Below the pieces are notes generated by a model that worked only from the letters and a program-made list of their open reading frames with translations, was not told where the DNA came from and made no database searches. DNA of 64,000 nt from an uncultured Roseburia sp. (GTDB lineage Bacteria; Bacillota; Clostridia; Lachnospirales; Lachnospiraceae), in the NCBI GenBank assembly GCA_900542495.1, contig UQNW01000009.1:50448-114447 (forward strand), given 5' to 3'. This document shows positions 61,322 to 64,000 of this stretch, in pieces (position 1 is the first letter of the stretch; each line of letters starts with the position of its first letter). A program made the translations under genes and the position numbers.

Positions 61322-62455
61322 TTATAAATCATCGAACGAATACCGGCTTTTTACGTCTACGGTATTTGTCTGTTCTGTAAAAAGCTTCCTTCTCCACGCA
61401 ATTAGGCTTGCGACGCCTTCCATCCACTCCGTTGCTGATGCCCTGAAAACTGCCAGATCCATCTGCTCTTTCGTTCCGTATCCCCTTTCAAAAAAGAAGG
61501 AAAGCTGCTTTAATTCCCTCTGTTTTATCAAAAGTTCCAGTATTTTCTCCGCCTGTTCACGCACATAAGCCTCATAAACCGCCTTCGCTTCCGGCAAAAG
61601 TCCCATTGCATAATATAACCTGTTCCATGCCATCGGAATCAGCACTTCCGCGCCTTCTTCCACACACGCCTGTGGGAAAATCTCATCATATGCCTGTAAA
61701 AGGACAACCCCCTCTTTAAAGCACTGTCTTGCACGAAAGCCCTCTCCGGTCAGATTTAATTCAAAAATATGCGCCGGTCCGATCTCATCATAGCTTTCAT
61801 AATATTCCGGATACAAAAGTACTGCCTCTTTCGTTCCTTCCGTCTTTTCAAAAGAAACCTCCACCTGCCATTTGATCTGCGCCAAAAGCTGTTTTAACCC
61901 GGTTTTCTCCTCTACCTCTGCACACATCTGTACATGACGCAGTTTCAGACAGTTCATAAACGCATCACTTCCCACCTCGGTCAGTTTCGGATATACTGTG
62001 ATCCGCTCCATTTCCGTGCAGTTATAAAATGCACAGCTTCCTATTTTCTCCAAACCCGATGGAAGTTGTACCTCTTTGATGTATTTTTCTGATAATTCGT
62101 GCAATTTTCCATCCCGTTCTATTGTTTCCAAAGAAATAATATTTTCATCCATATATTCCTGCTCTGAGACAATACGATCCTTTTTCACTTTGTCATTCAA
62201 CGCAAACAGACCACTCTCCCACATACCTCCGCAGTACCTTGAATACCGGATTTCATTCTCCGGAAGCTTTCTTCTTGAAAAGCAATAGTCTCCCAATTCC
62301 CGCACGCATCTTCCCTCGATAAATCCCGGCACTGTCACGACCGGCTGTTCTCCGAATACCCGAAGCAGCCGCACCGCATCTTCTGAAATTTTTTCCCATA
62401 AAAAAAGCAATTGTTCTGCCCTGTTTTCTTCCATCATTTTTTCCCTGCCATTCAT
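61322..62455 (-). CDS. Leucine-rich repeat (BspA-like) protein
   Basis: A 377-residue protein in the same run as the VWA and MoxR genes. Residues 95-170 hold BspA-type LRR units (LPSGLEKIGSCAFYNCTEM and VGSDAFMNCLKLRHVQM); the rest is charged and helical without motifs I recognise. No signal peptide is visible, so it is likely cytoplasmic, unlike classical BspA surface proteins. The start is uncertain: a TTG at 62461 and ATGs at 62455 and 62437 are all possible; I use 62455. It follows the MATE gene by 22 bases. Confidence 0.65.
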   Translation of the reverse strand: MNGREKMMEENRAEQLLFLWEKISEDAVRLLRVFGEQPVVTVPGFIEGRCVRELGDYCFSRRKLPENEIRYSRYCGGMWESGLFALNDKVKKDRIVSEQEYMDENIISLETIERDGKLHELSEKYIKEVQLPSGLEKIGSCAFYNCTEMERITVYPKLTEVGSDAFMNCLKLRHVQMCAEVEEKTGLKQLLAQIKWQVEVSFEKTEGTKEAVLLYPEYYESYDEIGPAHIFELNLTGEGFRARQCFKEGVVLLQAYDEIFPQACVEEGAEVLIPMAWNRLYYAMGLLPEAKAVYEAYVREQAEKILELLIKQRELKQLSFFFERGYGTKEQMDLAVFRASATEWMEGVASLIAWRRKLFTEQTNTVDVKSRYSFDDL

Positions 62456-62477
62456 GTCCAATATCTTGTATATCCTT

Positions 62478-63824
62478 CTAGATCACAGCATTCTCTCCGC
62501 GCCTCAGACGCCCATAACTGCGCACTAAAAGAGGCACTTCCGTAAGCAGCATGGCGATCCATCCTGCCAGACACGCAAACGGGAATGTCTCCACCTTCAT
62601 TGCAAATACAAAAACGAACACAAACGCTGCAAGCACGCGCACTCCCATATTTACCATACTGCTGATCAGTGTGATCTTCAGATCCCCGATTCCACGGAAA
62701 TATCCCTGAATCCCATTCGTCACTGCCGGAAGCAGATACATAAAGGAGATCAGCTTTAAGTAGGTGACACCCTCTTTCACAACATCTGCATCATTGACAA
62801 ACAGGCGCACGATCGGCTCTGCGAAGAAGAAACACACCAGAAAAATCACAAATCCATAGACAAGTTCAATCTTCATGCCTCCTAAAAATCCCCTGCGCAC
62901 GCGTTCTTTTTTTCCGGCTCCACTGTTCTGCGCCATAAAAGAAGTCATGGAATGTGCAATATTCTGCTCCGGCAGACAGGCAAAATCATCAATCCGGTTC
63001 ACGATCGTATAAGCTGCCATGACCGAAACTCCCATTGTGTTGGCGATCGCCTGTACCCCGATTTTTCCAAGCTGCACGGTTCCCTGCTGCATTGCACTCG
63101 TCCAGCCATAAAGAATTGTCTGCTTCAACAGGTTTTTATCAAATACAAACCATGCTTTTCCAAGATTTAACTCCGGTACTTTTTTCTTAATATAAACAGT
63201 GCAAAGCAGACAGCACATTGCCTCACTGACGACCGTTGCGATCGCACAGCCCCTGCTTCCCCAGCCAAACACTGCCACAAAAAACAGATCTCCAATAATA
63301 TTCAGCACAGAACTTGCCACCAGAAAATACAGTGGTGTCGTGCTGTCGCCCAATGCCCGCAGTGTGCAGGCAAAGAAATTATAGATAAATGTAAAAATAA
63401 ATCCAAGAAATACAATCCGCAAATAAGAAACTGCAAGCGGCAATACCTCCTCCTGCACCTGGATCAGCATTAAGAGCGGCTTTGCGAAAAGAATACAAAA
63501 CAGCGTGATCGCGACGGAAAACGCGATTCCTGCGATCATGGTCGTACTGATCTGCCGTTTTAGCACGTCCATTTTCTTTGCGCCATACTGCATTCCCATT
63601 AAAATAGAAGCGCCAATGCACATTCCATTCACAAATAAAATAGCAAGCGTCATGAGCGGATTGCTCGTACCAACCGCCGCCAATGCTTCTTTTCCAACAA
63701 GCTGTCCGACGATAATGCTGTCTACTGAGTTGTACATAAGCTGAAAAATATTTCCAAATAAAAGCGGTATCGTAAATTTTACAAGTAACGGGGTGATTTT
63801 TCCCTGTGTCAGATCTTTTGTCAT
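62478..63824 (-). CDS. MATE family efflux transporter, second copy
   Basis: A 448-residue MATE transporter with 12 predicted helices and the family start ITPLLVKFTIPLLFGNIFQ. ATG 63824 follows GGGGA and gives the family N-terminus; the open frame extends to 63947 through the hairpin-rich element. It is first in the run MATE-LRR-VWA-MoxR, with 22 bases to the LRR gene. It differs from the MATE at 51.4 kb. Confidence 0.92.
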   Translation of the reverse strand: MTKDLTQGKITPLLVKFTIPLLFGNIFQLMYNSVDSIIVGQLVGKEALAAVGTSNPLMTLAILFVNGMCIGASILMGMQYGAKKMDVLKRQISTTMIAGIAFSVAITLFCILFAKPLLMLIQVQEEVLPLAVSYLRIVFLGFIFTFIYNFFACTLRALGDSTTPLYFLVASSVLNIIGDLFFVAVFGWGSRGCAIATVVSEAMCCLLCTVYIKKKVPELNLGKAWFVFDKNLLKQTILYGWTSAMQQGTVQLGKIGVQAIANTMGVSVMAAYTIVNRIDDFACLPEQNIAHSMTSFMAQNSGAGKKERVRRGFLGGMKIELVYGFVIFLVCFFFAEPIVRLFVNDADVVKEGVTYLKLISFMYLLPAVTNGIQGYFRGIGDLKITLISSMVNMGVRVLAAFVFVFVFAMKVETFPFACLAGWIAMLLTEVPLLVRSYGRLRRGENAVI

Positions 63825-63859
63825 ACTAATTCCCCAGACTTTTTCTATCGTAAAAACTT

Positions 63860-64000
63860 CTTTGCAATTTCCTATAGTCGCGACCACCCCTACAAGGGGT
63901 GGCTCGAGATGCGGGCTATAAGCCCTTGTTACTAGACAGCGTCTCAAGGCGCATCAGACTTTCTCTTCGTTCAAGTCACTATCGCACTTGACGCGTTACA
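63860..64000. other. Hairpin-rich non-coding element at the right window edge
   Basis: Several separate inverted repeats lie close together: CCACCCC/GGGGTGG (63889-63902), GGGCTATAAGCCC (63915-63926), and TCAAGT/ACTTGA near the edge. The element lies directly upstream of the MATE gene and continues past the window. It has no convincing gene. It could be a repeated structured element or a leader RNA. Confidence 0.45.

Noticed and set aside
63825..63947. N-terminal extension of the second MATE protein
   Set aside because: The extra 41 residues read through hairpins and have no MATE similarity; a ribosome-binding site and the family start lie at 63824.

Overview
The window looks like a chromosomal segment of a motile, strictly anaerobic gut Lachnospiraceae, most like Roseburia/Agathobacter. 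This rests on moderate-to-low GC, Firmicute gene orders (rimP-nusA-ylxR-ylxQ-infB-rbfA-nrnA-truB-ribF, scpA-scpB, rpsO-pnp), an Rnf complex, a sodium-pump decarboxylase set, a group-B-like [FeFe] hydrogenase and a CheR. Almost everything is on the minus strand. Only the exonuclease at 6.7 kb and one D,D-carboxypeptidase at 21.9 kb are on the plus strand. No prophage, transposase gene or CRISPR array is visible.

Layout: 0-6.4 kb: edge of proB, a DUF4349 lipoprotein and the complete rnfCDGEAB operon. 6.7-7.8 kb: a DEDDh exonuclease. 7.9-13.5 kb: a compact operon rpiR-like, baiN-like, cmk, ispH, rpsA, cheR. 13.7-19.0 kb: a biotin-dependent sodium-pump operon with both an OadA-type and an MmdA-type carboxyltransferase. 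19.1-25.7 kb: two D,D-carboxypeptidases around scpAB, a cardiolipin synthase and an intracellular subtilisin-like protease. 25.8-28.5 kb: pnp and rpsO, each with a structured leader. 28.6-29.7 kb: an NlpC/P60 wall hydrolase. 29.8-38.5 kb: the nusA-infB operon. 38.6-38.8 kb: two tandem tRNA-Glu(CTC) genes. 39-40.4 kb: hydrogenase. 40.6-45.0 kb: a CydDC-like ABC pair with a YgbA_NO protein and a DUF454 protein behind an operator-like promoter. 45.0-45.8 kb: an uncharacterised PD-(D/E)XK-like protein. 46.4-50.6 kb: dicarboxylate symporter, RmlD-like reductase and a triple-receiver hybrid kinase. 50.8-57.0 kb: a translation/resistance-like run of lysoplasmalogenase, MATE pump, RsmF and a TetM/EF-G-like GTPase fused to a YacP/Rae1-type NYN nuclease. 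57.0-57.4 kb: a large palindromic element and a long hairpin. 57.4-63.8 kb: SleB-like hydrolase, then a MATE / LRR / VWA / MoxR cluster. The right end is a hairpin-rich non-coding stretch.

How the parts fit: Rnf couples ferredoxin oxidation and NAD+ reduction to an ion gradient, the hydrogenase is another ferredoxin outlet, and the decarboxylase operon and the dicarboxylate symporter are also ion-coupled. Together they make a coherent fermentative energy module. The most unusual gene is the GTPase-NYN fusion at 54.2-57.0 kb. It joins a factor of the class that enters the ribosomal A site to a nuclease of the family that cuts mRNA in the A site. The MoxR/VWA/LRR cluster, the PD-(D/E)XK-like protein and the TTAG-N6-CTAA operator are the other candidates for undescribed biology.
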